Program-made: the position numbers and the translations under genes
Origin: Antiquaquibacter soli
Lineage (GTDB): Bacteria > Actinomycetota > Actinomycetes > Actinomycetales > Microbacteriaceae
Length of the DNA: 64,000 bases
Assembly (NCBI RefSeq): GCF_030580675.1
Contig: NZ_JAUQUB010000001.1
Location: forward strand, 1,550,001 to 1,614,000
Direction of reading: 5' to 3'
The notes under the pieces: generated by a model
What the model was told of the DNA's origin: nothing
The model's database searches: none
The model's input: only the letters and a program-made list of their open reading frames with translations
In this document: one piece after another, positions 10,618-19,585 of the stretch
Layout of the letters: each line of letters begins with the position of its first letter
Position numbering within the stretch: the first letter of the stretch is position 1

Positions 10618-13554
10618 CTACCGCCTACTGCCCGGCCGCGAATCGCCGTAGAAGCGCCGCTCGAACACCTGCCGGGCGAGCCGCGTGACGCGCAGGTAGT
10701 CGTCCTCGAAGCGGCTCGCCGAACCTGGTGGGTACTCGAGCAGACGGGCGACGCCCTCGAGCTGCTGATGATCCGTCGGCAGCACGTCAGAGGTCTTCGC
10801 AGTCCACAGCGTCATGGCCGAGCGGGCACGAGAGGCGAGGATCCAGGCGTCCCGGAGGCGACCCGCGTCCGCGGCATCCACGAATCCCTCCGTCTCCGCG
10901 GCGGCGAGGGCCTCGAGGGTCGACGTGGTGCGCAGGCCCGGCACCCGCGCCCCGTGCTGCAGCTGGAGGAGCTGGACAAACCACTCGACATCGCTCAGCG
11001 ACCCCCGGCCGAGCTTGAGGTGCCGGGCCGGGTCGGCGGCCTGGGGTAGGCGCTCGTTCTCGACGCGAGCCTTGATGCGCTTCACCTCGCGAACGTCCTG
11101 CTCCGAGATGCTCGCCGGATAACGCACCTCGTCGGCAAGCTCCTCGAACGCGTCCAGTAGCGGCGCGTCTCCAACGACACCGCGAGCACGCAGCAGCGCT
11201 TGGGCCTCCCACGTCAGCGACCATCGCGCGTAGTACGCGCGGTACGACTCGAGGGAGCGAACGATCGCGCCGTTCTTCCCCTCGGGACGCAGACCGATGT
11301 CGAGGTCGAGCGGGATGCGCAGGTCCTCGGTCAGCCGCGACAGGGCGTGCACGATCTGCTCGGCCCGCTGCTGCGCCTCTTCGTCGGATGCCCCGGCCGG
11401 CCGGTAGACGTACATCACGTCGGCATCCGAGCCGAAGCCGAGCTCCGCTCCCCCGTACCGCCCCATCGCGATGATCCCGAACTCGATGCCGTCGCCGTAA
11501 CGGTGGGCGATCGCGAGTGCACCCGTCAGGACGGCGGTCGTGATGTCGGACAAGCCATGACCGAGCTCGCCGATCGTGATGGTGCCGACGATCCCGGCGA
11601 GAGCGAGGCGGAGGATCTCGCGGCGACGGGCCGTGCGCAGGGCGCTCGCCGCGGCATCCTCGTCGTCCGCGTGCCGAGCGATCGTCGCTCGAGTCTCCTC
11701 GAGGAGCTGCTCGAGCGGACGAGGGCGCAACTCGTCTTCGTTCTCGAGCCACGCCGCCGCTTCGGGGATCCGCTCGAACAGCGCGCCGACGAAACGCGAT
11801 CCGGAGAGCACGCTCGTGAGGCGCTGGGCCGCGCCGGACGAGTCGCGCAGCATCCGGAGGAACCAGTAGGCCTCGCCGAGGTCCTCGCTCAGCTTGCGGA
11901 AGGCGAGGAGCCCGTAGTCCGGGTCGGCGCCCTCCGCGAACCACTGAAGCATGACGGGAAGCAGGTTGCGCTGGATCGTCGCCCGACGCGACACCCCGCC
12001 CGTGAGGGCGGCGATGTGGTTGAGCGCACCGCGCGGGTCGCGGAACCCGATCGCAGCCAGCCGCGCGACGGCCTGCTCGCTCGTGAGAGAGAGACCGTCC
12101 TCGGGAAGCGCGGCGACCGCCGAGAGAAGGGGGCGGTAGAAGAGCCGCTCGTGGAGCCTGCGAACCGCGTGCTTGGTGCGCTGCCACTGCTCGGCGAGGT
12201 CGTCGGCGTTCGTCGCGAGGCCCGTAGCCCGCGCCAGGATACGCAGCGCCTCGAGATCCGTCGGCATGAGGTGGGTGCGCCGCAGGCGGCTGAGCTGAAG
12301 CCGGTGCTCGAGAAGTCGCAGGAACCGGTAGTCCTGGCCGAACTCGGCCGCCTCCACCCGACCGATGTAGCCTTCGTCGGCGAGGGCGACAAGGGCCGAG
12401 AGGGTGTCGCGCTGCCGCACCCGCGGGTCGCTCTGGCCATGGACGAGCTGCAGCAGCTGGATGGTGAATTCGACGTCCCGGAGTCCGCCCGGCCCGAGCT
12501 TCAGCTGGACGTCCACCTCGGATGCCGGGATGTGCTCGGTGACCCGCTCGCGCATGCGCTGCACCGACTCAACGAACCCCTCGCGGGAGGCGCTCGACCA
12601 CACCATCGGCGAGATGGCAGCGACGTAGCGCTCCCCCAGCTCGACGTCACCCGCGAGCGGCCGAGCCTTGAGCAGCGCTTGGAACTCCCAGCCCTTCGCC
12701 CAGCGCTCGTAGTACGCGACATGGGACTCGAGGGTGCGCACGAGCGCGCCGTCCTTGCCCTCCGGCCGCAGGTTCGCGTCCACCTCCCACAGGGAAGGCT
12801 CGGTCGCGAGCTCGTGGATGCCCCGCATCGTGAGCATGGCGAGTCGCGTGGCGATCTCGACCGCGCGGTCGTCGGCGAGACCCTCGCTCCCCTCGCCGAC
12901 GAAGATCACGTCGACGTCGGACACGTAGTTGAGCTCGCGCGCGCCCGCCTTGCCCATCCCGATGATCGCGAGCTTCGTCGCCGCGATCTGGTCCGGCGGG
13001 AACGGCGCGTCCCGGCGCGCCACGAGCAGCGACGCGTCGAGCGCCGCACCGGCCACGTCGGCGAGTGCCGCGGCAACCCGGTCGAGGGCCAGGATCGGGT
13101 CGGCGTGCTCCAGGTCCCACGCGGCGAGCCGGGTCAGGTGGCGGCGGTAGCGGATGCGCAAGGCCACCCACGCGGCCTCGCCCGAGAGCCCCTCCACCGC
13201 GGCCTCGAGATCGTCGGAATAGTCGGCCGCCGTCGGCGGGGCTCCGAGGGGCTCGAGCAGGGCATCCAGCTGCTCCGGATGCCGCGCGAGGAACGACGCG
13301 AGCCCCTCCGACGCGCCGAGGACGCGCACGAGCCGGCCGGCCGCTTCGGTGTCTGCGAGCAGCGGGATGAGGTGGTCGGATGCCACGGCCCGCAACCCCA
13401 TCAGAAGGCGCAGCGCCTGGTCGGGGTTTGCCGCAGACGCGAAGTACGGCACGAGATCGGGCGCGTCGAGCTCGCCGAGTCGCTCGCTCGTCTCGCCGAG
13501 CTCGGCGAAACCGAGCCGCGCGAGCTCGGTCAGCGTCGAGGGAGCACGGGTCAT
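10618..13554 (-). CDS. glnE: Glutamine synthetase adenylyltransferase/deadenylase
   Basis: Bifunctional regulator that adds AMP to, or removes it from, the tyrosine of GlnA1 according to nitrogen status. The 978-residue product holds both nucleotidyltransferase halves: an N-terminal deadenylase domain with GMGKAGARELNYVSDVDVIF and a C-terminal adenylyltransferase domain with AMGRYGGAELGFGSDADVMY. Each keeps the G-x-D-x-D core, and each is followed by a LRPEGKxGAxVR segment. It lies 12 nt downstream of glnA2 on the same strand, so the two are probably co-transcribed. A short hairpin (10602-10615) follows the stop. Confidence 0.96.
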   Translation of the reverse strand: MTRAPSTLTELARLGFAELGETSERLGELDAPDLVPYFASAANPDQALRLLMGLRAVASDHLIPLLADTEAAGRLVRVLGASEGLASFLARHPEQLDALLEPLGAPPTAADYSDDLEAAVEGLSGEAAWVALRIRYRRHLTRLAAWDLEHADPILALDRVAAALADVAGAALDASLLVARRDAPFPPDQIAATKLAIIGMGKAGARELNYVSDVDVIFVGEGSEGLADDRAVEIATRLAMLTMRGIHELATEPSLWEVDANLRPEGKDGALVRTLESHVAYYERWAKGWEFQALLKARPLAGDVELGERYVAAISPMVWSSASREGFVESVQRMRERVTEHIPASEVDVQLKLGPGGLRDVEFTIQLLQLVHGQSDPRVRQRDTLSALVALADEGYIGRVEAAEFGQDYRFLRLLEHRLQLSRLRRTHLMPTDLEALRILARATGLATNADDLAEQWQRTKHAVRRLHERLFYRPLLSAVAALPEDGLSLTSEQAVARLAAIGFRDPRGALNHIAALTGGVSRRATIQRNLLPVMLQWFAEGADPDYGLLAFRKLSEDLGEAYWFLRMLRDSSGAAQRLTSVLSGSRFVGALFERIPEAAAWLENEDELRPRPLEQLLEETRATIARHADDEDAAASALRTARRREILRLALAGIVGTITIGELGHGLSDITTAVLTGALAIAHRYGDGIEFGIIAMGRYGGAELGFGSDADVMYVYRPAGASDEEAQQRAEQIVHALSRLTEDLRIPLDLDIGLRPEGKNGAIVRSLESYRAYYARWSLTWEAQALLRARGVVGDAPLLDAFEELADEVRYPASISEQDVREVKRIKARVENERLPQAADPARHLKLGRGSLSDVEWFVQLLQLQHGARVPGLRTTSTLEALAAAETEGFVDAADAGRLRDAWILASRARSAMTLWTAKTSDVLPTDHQQLEGVARLLEYPPGSASRFEDDYLRVTRLARQVFERRFYGDSRPGSRR

Positions 13555-13566
13555 GACAGCGGCGAC

Positions 13567-14907
13567 CTAGAGGATCTCGAGGTTGCTCTCCAGCTCGTAC
13601 GGCGTCACCTGGGCCCGGTATGCCTTCCACTCGCGGCGCTTGTTGAGAAGCACGTAGTTGAAGACGCGCTCACCCAGCGTCTCGGCGACGAGCTCGGAGT
13701 CCTCCATGAGCGAGACCGCCCGGTCGAGGCTCGCGGGCAGCGGCTCGTAGCCGAGGGCGCGGCGCTCTGCGTCGGAGAGCTCCCACACGTTGTCCTCCGC
13801 CTCGGGCGGCAGCTCGTAGCCCTCCTCGATGCCCTTGAGACCCGCCGCGAGCAGCAGCGAGAACGCGAGGTACGGGTTCGCGGCGGAATCCATGGCGCGG
13901 TACTCGACCCGCGCGCTCTGCCCCTTGCCCGGCTTGTAGAGCGGCACGCGCACGAGCGCCGAGCGGTTGTTGTGGCCCCACGTGACGAAGCTCGGAGCCT
14001 CGTCGCCGCCCCAGAGCCGCTTGTAGGAGTTGACGAACTGGTTCGTCACTGCGGTGATCTCAGGAGCGTGGCGCAGCAGTCCCGCGACGAACTGCTTGCC
14101 GATCTTCGAGAGCTGGTAGTGCCCCGACGGGTCGTAGAACGCGTTCGTGTCGCCCTCGAAGAGCGACATGTGGGTGTGCATCCCCGATCCGGGATGACCC
14201 GACAGCGGTTTCGGCATGAACGTGGCGTACACGCCCTGCTCGATCGCCACCTCCTTGACCACGGTGCGGAACGTCATGATGTTGTCGGCGGTCGTGAGCG
14301 CGTCGGCGTACCGCAGGTCGATCTCGTTCTGGCCGGGACCGGCCTCGTGGTGGCTGAACTCCACGGAGATGCCGAGGTCCTCGAGCATCCGCACCGAGCG
14401 TCGGCGGAAGTCGTGCGCGGTACCGCCGGGGACGTTGTCGAAGAAACCTGCGGAGTCGACGGGCTCCGGGGCGCCGTTCTTGAGCTTCGAGGACTTGAGC
14501 AGGTAGAACTCGATCTCCGGGTGCGTGTAGAAGGAGAACCCGCGGTCGGCGGCCTTCGCGAGAGCCCGCTTGAGAACATTGCGGGGATCGGACAGCGAGG
14601 GCTGGCCGTCGGGCGTGGAGATGTCGCAGAACATCCGCGCGGTCGGGTCGATCTCGCCGCGCCACGGGAGGATCTGGAACGTCGACGGATCGGGCAGGGC
14701 GAGCATGTCGGCCTCGTACGCGCGGGTGAATCCCTCGATCGCGGAGCCGTCGAAACCGAGCCCCTCGGCGAAGGCGCCCTCGACCTCGGCCGGCGTGATC
14801 GCGACGCTCTTGAGCGTACCCACGACGTCCGTGAACCACAGTCGCACGAACTTCACACCCCGCTCTTCGATCGTCCGAAGAACGAAGTCGCGCTGCTTGT
14901 CCATCAA
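13567..14907 (-). CDS. glnA2: Glutamine synthetase family protein (GlnA2-type)
   Basis: A 446-residue type I glutamine synthetase with FDGSAIEGFTR, PGSGMHTHMS and NNRSALVRVP segments and the catalytic RVEYRAMD region. At the position of the adenylylated tyrosine it reads DNVWELSD instead of NLYEL, so this isoform cannot be regulated by GlnE at that site, although it is encoded just before glnE. This agrees with GSI-alpha type GlnA2 proteins of Actinobacteria. A GGGAG ribosome site precedes the ATG. It diverges from panB across 68 bp. Confidence 0.92.
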   Translation of the reverse strand: MMDKQRDFVLRTIEERGVKFVRLWFTDVVGTLKSVAITPAEVEGAFAEGLGFDGSAIEGFTRAYEADMLALPDPSTFQILPWRGEIDPTARMFCDISTPDGQPSLSDPRNVLKRALAKAADRGFSFYTHPEIEFYLLKSSKLKNGAPEPVDSAGFFDNVPGGTAHDFRRRSVRMLEDLGISVEFSHHEAGPGQNEIDLRYADALTTADNIMTFRTVVKEVAIEQGVYATFMPKPLSGHPGSGMHTHMSLFEGDTNAFYDPSGHYQLSKIGKQFVAGLLRHAPEITAVTNQFVNSYKRLWGGDEAPSFVTWGHNNRSALVRVPLYKPGKGQSARVEYRAMDSAANPYLAFSLLLAAGLKGIEEGYELPPEAEDNVWELSDAERRALGYEPLPASLDRAVSLMEDSELVAETLGERVFNYVLLNKRREWKAYRAQVTPYELESNLEIL

Positions 14908-14975
14908 GCTCCCTCAGTCATCTACGCGGCGCCCGCGGCACCCCTCCTAGGCTACTGGCAACCTAGACTGTCGAC

Positions 14976-15791
14976 ATGGCTGATGAGGCACTGAAGCGCG
15001 TCCGGACCCGACACTTCCAACGGGCGAAGGAGAACGGCATCAAGATCACCGGCCTCACGAGCTACGACCAGCTCACGGCGGGCATATTCGACGAGGCGGG
15101 AATCGACTTCCTCCTCGTGGGCGACTCGGCGGGCAACAACGTGTACGGCTACGACACGACGCTCCCGGTCACGATCGACGACCTCATCCCCCTGGCCCGC
15201 GCCGTCGCGGGTGCCGTGAAGCGCGCCTTCGTCGTCGCCGACATGCCGTTCGGCTCCTACGAGACCGGCCCCGACGAAGCACTGCATACCGCTTTCCGGT
15301 TCATGAAGGAGACGGCCGCCCACGCGGTCAAGCTCGAGGGCGGCGTGCGCAGTGCCGAGCAGATCCGCCGGATCGTGTCGGCGGGCATCCCCGTCATGGC
15401 GCACATCGGCTTCACCCCGCAGAGCGAGCACGGTCTCGGTGGCCATGTCATCCAGGGGCGGGGCGAGCAGGTCGAGCAGCTCCTCGCGGACGCCCGAGCG
15501 GTGCAGGATGCCGGCGCCTTCGCGGTCGTGCTCGAGATGGTGCCGGCGGAAGCAGCCGCCCGCGTTACAGCGGAGCTGCGCATCCCGACCATCGGCGTCG
15601 GCGCCGGGCCCCACGTCGACGGCCAGCTGCTCGTGTGGACCGACTGGGCCGGGTTCACGAAGGGTCGAATCCCCAAGTTCGTCAAGCAGTACGCGAACCT
15701 GCGCCAGACGCTCACGGACGCCGTATCGGCCTACCGCACCGACGTCGAGGCAGGCAGCTACCCCGGGCCCGAGCACTCCTACGAGGACTAG
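14976..15791 (+). CDS. panB: 3-methyl-2-oxobutanoate hydroxymethyltransferase
   Basis: Transfers a hydroxymethyl group from methylene-THF to alpha-ketoisovalerate, giving ketopantoate for pantothenate and CoA synthesis. The 271-residue TIM-barrel has the family motifs [29 protein letters not shown] (Mg2+-binding Asp), [22 protein letters not shown] and the [17 protein letters not shown] block. TAGACT (14964-14969) is 6 nt before the ATG with no ribosome site, pointing to a leaderless mRNA. DUF72 follows 9 nt downstream. Confidence 0.96.
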   Translation: MADEALKRVRTRHFQRAKENGIKITGLTSYDQLTAGIFDEAGIDFLLVGDSAGNNVYGYDTTLPVTIDDLIPLARAVAGAVKRAFVVADMPFGSYETGPDEALHTAFRFMKETAAHAVKLEGGVRSAEQIRRIVSAGIPVMAHIGFTPQSEHGLGGHVIQGRGEQVEQLLADARAVQDAGAFAVVLEMVPAEAAARVTAELRIPTIGVGAGPHVDGQLLVWTDWAGFTKGRIPKFVKQYANLRQTLTDAVSAYRTDVEAGSYPGPEHSYED

Positions 15792-15800
15792 GCACCGACG

Positions 15801-16616
15801 GTGACGGGGCGGATCGTCGTCGGCATGGCCGGGTGGGTCTACCCCGACTGGCGCGGCACCTTCTACCCGAAGGGCGTCACCCAGAAGAACGAGCTCGCCT
15901 ACGCGAGTACCCACGTCACCTCGATCGAGCTCAACGGCTCGTTCTACTCCCTGCAGAAGCCGTCGAGCTGGGTCTCGTGGCGGGATGCCACGCCGGACGA
16001 CTTCGTGTTCTCCGTCAAGGCACCGCGGTTCATCACGCACATCCGCCGCCTCGACGACGTGCACGAGCCGCTCGCGAACTTCTTCGCGTCGGGCATCCTG
16101 GCGCTCGGCGGAAAGCTCGGGTGCATCCTGTGGCAGCTGCCGCCGAGCCTAGAGTTCGAGCCGTACCTGCTCGAGCGCTTCCTCGAGCAACTCCCGCACG
16201 GCACGCCCGCTGCCGTCGCCCTCGCCGAGGAGCGGAGCGCCCGGATGCACGGCCGCGAGCACCTCGAGACGGATGCCGACCGTCCCGTCCGCCACGCGCT
16301 CGAGGTACGCCACCGCACCTTCGACTCCCCCGAGTTCGTCGAGCTCGCGCGTCGCTACGGGGTCGCGATCGCATTCGGGGACTCGGCCGGCAAGTGGCCG
16401 GTCATCGACGAAGCCACGACCGACTTCCGCTACGCGAGACTGCACGCCGACGAGAAGAAGTACCCCGGCGGCTACTACGAGCCCGCCGACCTCGACCGGT
16501 GGGCGGCGACGGTCACCGGGTGGGCAGCCGAGGGCCTCGACTCGTACGTCTACTTCGACAACGACACGAAGGTGCGCGCGCCGATCGACGCGATGAGCCT
16601 GCTTGAGCGGCTCTAG
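15801..16616 (+). CDS. DUF72 domain protein
   Basis: A 271-residue DUF72 protein with the family's TIM-barrel-like signatures: [16 protein letters not shown] at the start, [45 protein letters not shown] and [15 protein letters not shown]. Biochemical function of the family is not established. It starts with GTG 9 nt after panB and is probably its operon partner. Its stop shares CTAG with the small convergent gene. Confidence 0.88.
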   Translation: MTGRIVVGMAGWVYPDWRGTFYPKGVTQKNELAYASTHVTSIELNGSFYSLQKPSSWVSWRDATPDDFVFSVKAPRFITHIRRLDDVHEPLANFFASGILALGGKLGCILWQLPPSLEFEPYLLERFLEQLPHGTPAAVALAEERSARMHGREHLETDADRPVRHALEVRHRTFDSPEFVELARRYGVAIAFGDSAGKWPVIDEATTDFRYARLHADEKKYPGGYYEPADLDRWAATVTGWAAEGLDSYVYFDNDTKVRAPIDAMSLLERL

Positions 16617-16783
16617 TTCTCGCTCGCGTCCTCGGCGGCCCACCGGCGGGCGCGCTCAGCGGCGATCTCGGGAGCCCGCTCGGCCTCCTCGCGAGACGCA
16701 AACGGCCCGTCGCGGTCGATTCCGAGGGACTGCGGCCCCTCCTCGACCTCACCGGTCACGTGGTTGTACCACCATTCGGCCAT
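16613..16783 (-). CDS. Small conserved protein, SPOR-like
   Basis: A 56-residue acidic protein beginning [19 protein letters not shown] with a conserved-looking [15 protein letters not shown] segment and a helical, charged tail. I recall similar short proteins next to map in Microbacteriaceae, sometimes annotated SPOR domain, from the GPFxSREEA pattern. The open frame runs much further upstream, but ATG at 16783 has a GGGAGGA ribosome site at ideal spacing. It diverges from map across a 21-bp tandem duplication. Confidence 0.75.
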   Translation of the reverse strand: MAEWWYNHVTGEVEEGPQSLGIDRDGPFASREEAERAPEIAAERARRWAAEDASEN

Positions 16784-16791
16784 GTCGTCCT

Positions 16792-16833
16792 CCCGGTTAT
16801 CTTCGTCGAGCGCCCGGTTATCTTCGTCGAGCG
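16792..16833. repeat. Perfect 21-bp tandem duplication in a divergent promoter
   Basis: CCCGGTTATCTTCGTCGAGCG occurs twice without a gap or mismatch (16792-16812, 16813-16833), filling most of the 72 bp between the starts of the small SPOR-like gene and map. It ends 9 bp before the map -10 box at 16843-16848. Confidence 0.95.
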
Positions 16834-16855
16834 AGGGGAAAGTAGGATCAACACT

Positions 16856-17740
16856 ATGCCCCGCGACGCATCCGGCCACCTCGTCGCGGGTCGGGTCTCC
16901 CCGCAGCGGGCCGTGCCCGCCTCGATCCCCCGCCCGGAGTACGTCGGTCGCCCTGGTCCCCGCGAATACGCCGGCGACGACGTGTACAGCCCTGACGAGA
17001 TCGAGCGCATCCGGCGCTCCGGCCGCATCGCCGCGCGCGCCGTCGAACTCGTCGGCGAGGCCATCCGCCCCGGCGTCACGACCGAGGAGCTCGACGTGAT
17101 CGCGCACGAGTTCATCGTGTCCCAGGGCGCCTATCCCTCCACGGTGGGCTACCGCGGTTTCCCGAAGTCGGTGTGCACGAGCATCAACGAGGTCATCTGC
17201 CACGGCATCCCCGACGACACCGTGCTGCAGGACGGCGACATCATCAACATCGACATCACGGCATTCCAGGAGGGCGTGCACGGCGACCTCTCGAAGACCT
17301 TCATTGTCGGCGACGCGGCGCCCGAGGTCGTCGATCTCGTGGACCGCACGCGCGAGGCGATGAACCGCGGCATCAAAGCCGTCATGCCCGGTCGCCAGAT
17401 CAATGTGATCGGCCGCGCCATCGAGTCCTACGCGAAGCGGTTCGGCTACGGCGTCGTGCGCGACTTCACGGGCCACGGCGTCGGCGAATCCTTCCACTCC
17501 GGCCTGGTCATCCCGCACTACGACGCCGCCCCCGGCTTCGACCGGGTGATGGAGGTCGGCATGGTCTTCACGATCGAGCCGATGCTCACCCTCGGCACTC
17601 CCGAGCACCCCGGCACGTGGGCGTGGGAGATGTGGGACGACGACTGGACCGTCACCACCAAGGACAAGTCACTCACCGCCCAGTTCGAGCACACCCTCGT
17701 CGTCACCGAGAGCGGTGCCGACATCCTCACCCTCCCCTGA
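16856..17740 (+). CDS. map: Methionine aminopeptidase, type I
   Basis: Removes the initiator methionine from nascent proteins in the cytosol. The 294-residue protein has an N-terminal extension of about 40 residues and the pita-bread metal ligands in order: Asp in NIDITAF, Asp in GDLSKTF, His in GHGVGESFH, Glu in FTIEPML and Glu in FEHTLVVTE. The ATG at 16856 is preceded by TAGGAT (16843-16848) with 7 nt between, suggesting leaderless translation; the frame stays open upstream into the divergent gene. ppgK follows 18 nt downstream. The deformylase def, which acts just before Map, is at 60.8 kb. Confidence 0.95.
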   Translation: MPRDASGHLVAGRVSPQRAVPASIPRPEYVGRPGPREYAGDDVYSPDEIERIRRSGRIAARAVELVGEAIRPGVTTEELDVIAHEFIVSQGAYPSTVGYRGFPKSVCTSINEVICHGIPDDTVLQDGDIINIDITAFQEGVHGDLSKTFIVGDAAPEVVDLVDRTREAMNRGIKAVMPGRQINVIGRAIESYAKRFGYGVVRDFTGHGVGESFHSGLVIPHYDAAPGFDRVMEVGMVFTIEPMLTLGTPEHPGTWAWEMWDDDWTVTTKDKSLTAQFEHTLVVTESGADILTLP

Positions 17741-17758
17741 GCAGTCAAGGAACACAGC

Positions 17759-18517
17759 ATGAGCAAGGCACTCGGCGTCGACATCGGCGGCACGGGAATC
17801 AAGGCGGCCATCGTCGACGTCGAGACCGGCGAGCTCGTGAGCGAGCGGCTCAAGCTCGCCACCCCCGCTGGCGGCGAGCCCGACGCGATCGTGAAGACGG
17901 TCGTCGAGCTCATCGACAAACTCGGCGGTCTGGAGGACGGCGTACCGGTGGGCGTCTGCTTCCCCGCGATCGTGCGGAACGGGCGGACCATGTCCGCCGC
18001 GAACGTGTCGAAGAAGTGGATCGGCCTCGAGGCGGAGAAGCTCTTCGAGAAGGCACTCGGCCGCGACATCCACTTCGTCAACGACGCGGATGCCGCGGGC
18101 TACGCCGAGGTGCGCTACGGCGCGGCGAAGGGCGTTCCGGGCCTCGTCCTGCTCACGACCCTCGGCACGGGAATCGGGAGCGCGCTCATCTACAACGGCG
18201 TGCTCATACCGAACTCGGAGCTCGGCCATCTCGAGCTGTGGGGTCGAGACGCGGAGCGGAGGGCCGCCTACTCCGCGAAGGAGCGGGGCCGGCTCAGCTG
18301 GAAGGCGTGGGCGAAGAGGCTGCAGAAGTACTACACGCACCTCGAGTCGCTGTTCTCCCCGGATCTCTTCGTCGTCGGCGGCGGCGTGTCGAAGAACTAC
18401 CAGGAGTTCTTCCCGCTCCTGCACCTCCAGACCCCGATCGTGCCGGCGGTGCACCGCAACAACGCGGGCATCCTCGGCGCCGCCGCGCTCGCCGCGCAGC
18501 CCGCCCCGCCCGCTTAG
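17759..18517 (+). CDS. ppgK: Polyphosphate glucokinase
   Basis: ROK-family kinase phosphorylating glucose with polyphosphate, and usually ATP, a hallmark of Actinobacteria. The 252-residue product shows the phosphate-binding DIGGTGIKAA loop, VNDADAAGYAE, LTTLGTGIGSALI and the ELGHLELWGRDAERRA segment typical of PpgK rather than ATP-only glucokinases. It follows map closely and may share its transcript. Its TAG stop shares TTAG with the TAA of the convergent methyltransferase. Confidence 0.93.
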   Translation: MSKALGVDIGGTGIKAAIVDVETGELVSERLKLATPAGGEPDAIVKTVVELIDKLGGLEDGVPVGVCFPAIVRNGRTMSAANVSKKWIGLEAEKLFEKALGRDIHFVNDADAAGYAEVRYGAAKGVPGLVLLTTLGTGIGSALIYNGVLIPNSELGHLELWGRDAERRAAYSAKERGRLSWKAWAKRLQKYYTHLESLFSPDLFVVGGGVSKNYQEFFPLLHLQTPIVPAVHRNNAGILGAAALAAQPAPPA

Positions 18518-19278
18518 GCCCGACCGAGCACGAGGGTCGAGCCGGACTCCTCGTCGCTGTCGATCTCCGCGGCAAGACCCGCCGCCCGGATGAGTCGCGC
18601 AGCGGCGGGAGCCTGCTGCTCGGAGACCTCGGTGATGATCACTCCGCCGGGCGCGAGCCAACGGGGCGCGTCCCCGACCACGCGCGCCAGCACACCGAGA
18701 CCGTCGGGCCCGCCGTCGAGGGCGAGCAGCGGCTCGAAGTCGCGGGCCTCGTGGGGCAGGAGGGGAATGTCGCCCGTCGGCACGTAGGGCGCGATGACGG
18801 CGAGCAGTGCAACGCTGCCGAGGACCGCGGTGGGCAGAGCATCGAGCGCGTCCCCGACGACGACCTCGCCGACGCCGACCAGGTTGCGTCGCGCGACGGC
18901 GACCGCGCGCTCGTCGATGTCGGTGGCGATAAGCCGGATGCCCGGCTCGAGCGTCGCGAGGGCGAGCCCCACAGCTCCCGAACCGCAGCACGCATCCACC
19001 ACGACATCCCCGGCACGTACGAACTCCCGGGCGCGCTCGACGAGCCGCTCCGTCCGCGGACGCGGTACGAAGACGCCGGACTCGACGATCACCCGGAGTC
19101 CGCAGAACTCCGCCCACCCGACGACGTGCTCGAGCGGCACCCCCGTCTCGCGCTCGGCGACGAAGGCGATGAGCTCAGCCTCATCGCGGGCGGACGAGCG
19201 CAGGACGGCGGCCTCCTCCTCGGCGAACACGCAGCCGGCGGCGCGCAGCCGGGCGACGATCGGGTCGAGGTCGGGCAT
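18514..19278 (-). CDS. PrmC-related methyltransferase, altered NPPY motif
   Basis: A 254-residue class I SAM-dependent methyltransferase of the PrmC-related family of putative protein glutamine-N5 methyltransferases. Seen: an N-terminal helical domain, VPRPRTERLVERA, SAM-binding VVDACCGSGAVGLALA and ATDIDERAVAVARRN. The substrate motif, NPPY in PrmC and NAPYVPT in many relatives, reads IAPYVPT here, replacing the Asn that normally grips the target side-chain amide. That makes the predicted activity uncertain. TAGGGT (19285-19290 on the complement) sits 6 nt before the ATG. Convergent with ppgK. Confidence 0.8.
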   Translation of the reverse strand: MPDLDPIVARLRAAGCVFAEEEAAVLRSSARDEAELIAFVAERETGVPLEHVVGWAEFCGLRVIVESGVFVPRPRTERLVERAREFVRAGDVVVDACCGSGAVGLALATLEPGIRLIATDIDERAVAVARRNLVGVGEVVVGDALDALPTAVLGSVALLAVIAPYVPTGDIPLLPHEARDFEPLLALDGGPDGLGVLARVVGDAPRWLAPGGVIITEVSEQQAPAAARLIRAAGLAAEIDSDEESGSTLVLGRA

Positions 19279-19294
19279 CCCTGAACCCTACCGC

Positions 19295-19345
19295 CGTGAG
19301 GAGAGCGCACGGGATCGGCGCTCGGGCGTGAGGATTTCGTGAGGA
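19295..19345 (+). promoter_or_regulatory. Candidate KdpE operator: three phased CGTGAGGA repeats
   Basis: CGTGAGGA occurs at 19295-19302, 19327-19334 and 19338-19345, with centre spacings of 32 and 11 bp (about three turns and one turn), so all face the same side of the helix. OmpR-type regulators such as KdpE bind direct repeats one turn apart. It lies 70-120 bp before the first kdp start. The assignment to KdpE is inferred. Confidence 0.5.
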
Positions 19346-19415
19346 CCGGGCGGAGGGCACCCGCCGAGGCGTTGACTGCGTACTCGTCAGTTCCTCGAAA
19401 GGAAGTCCAGCAACC

Positions 19416-19499
19416 GTGCTCGATGTCGTCTTCATCGGCGCCGTGCTCGCGCTCGTCGCGCTCGTCGCCCTCGTCGCGCGGGGGGTGCAGCGACTGTGA
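19416..19499 (+). CDS. Tiny membrane peptide preceding kdpF
   Basis: A 27-codon frame from GTG with GAAAGGAAG as ribosome site 10 nt upstream. The product is a single hydrophobic helix ([18 protein letters not shown]) with a basic C-terminal RGVQRL. It overlaps the start of kdpF by 4 nt (GTGA), the arrangement of a translationally coupled operon gene. Short single-helix frames ahead of kdpF occur in other kdp operons and are usually left unannotated; that is recollection, not a search. Possibly an accessory subunit of the Kdp pump. Confidence 0.6.
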   Translation: MLDVVFIGAVLALVALVALVARGVQRL

Positions 19500-19585
19500 T
19501 CGTCATCGAGATCGCCGCCGCCGTCCTCGCCCTCGCGGCCATCGCCCTTCTCGTCGTCGCCATCGTGAAGCCGGAGCGCTTCTGA
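19496..19585 (+). CDS. kdpF: KdpF, small subunit of the K+-transporting ATPase
   Basis: A 29-residue single-helix protein (GTG start) with hydrophobic core [18 protein letters not shown] and the C-terminal KPERF typical of KdpF. It stabilises the KdpFABC complex in the membrane. The stop and the kdpA start overlap (TGATG). It is coupled upstream to another tiny membrane peptide. Confidence 0.85.
   Translation: MIVIEIAAAVLALAAIALLVVAIVKPERF

Noticed and set aside
11200-14994. A 1264-codon plus-strand frame across glnE and glnA2
   Set aside because: It lies antisense to two full-length, motif-complete genes and has a repetitive Arg/Glu/Val composition with no domains.
16792-16833. 21-bp tandem pair as a CRISPR remnant or transposon footprint
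   Set aside because: There is no spacer between the units, no terminal inverted repeats and no transposase nearby.
16760-16855. Upstream start for map at 16760
   Set aside because: It would read through the divergent gene and the tandem duplication. ATG at 16856 has the leaderless promoter signature and gives the known type of N-terminal extension.
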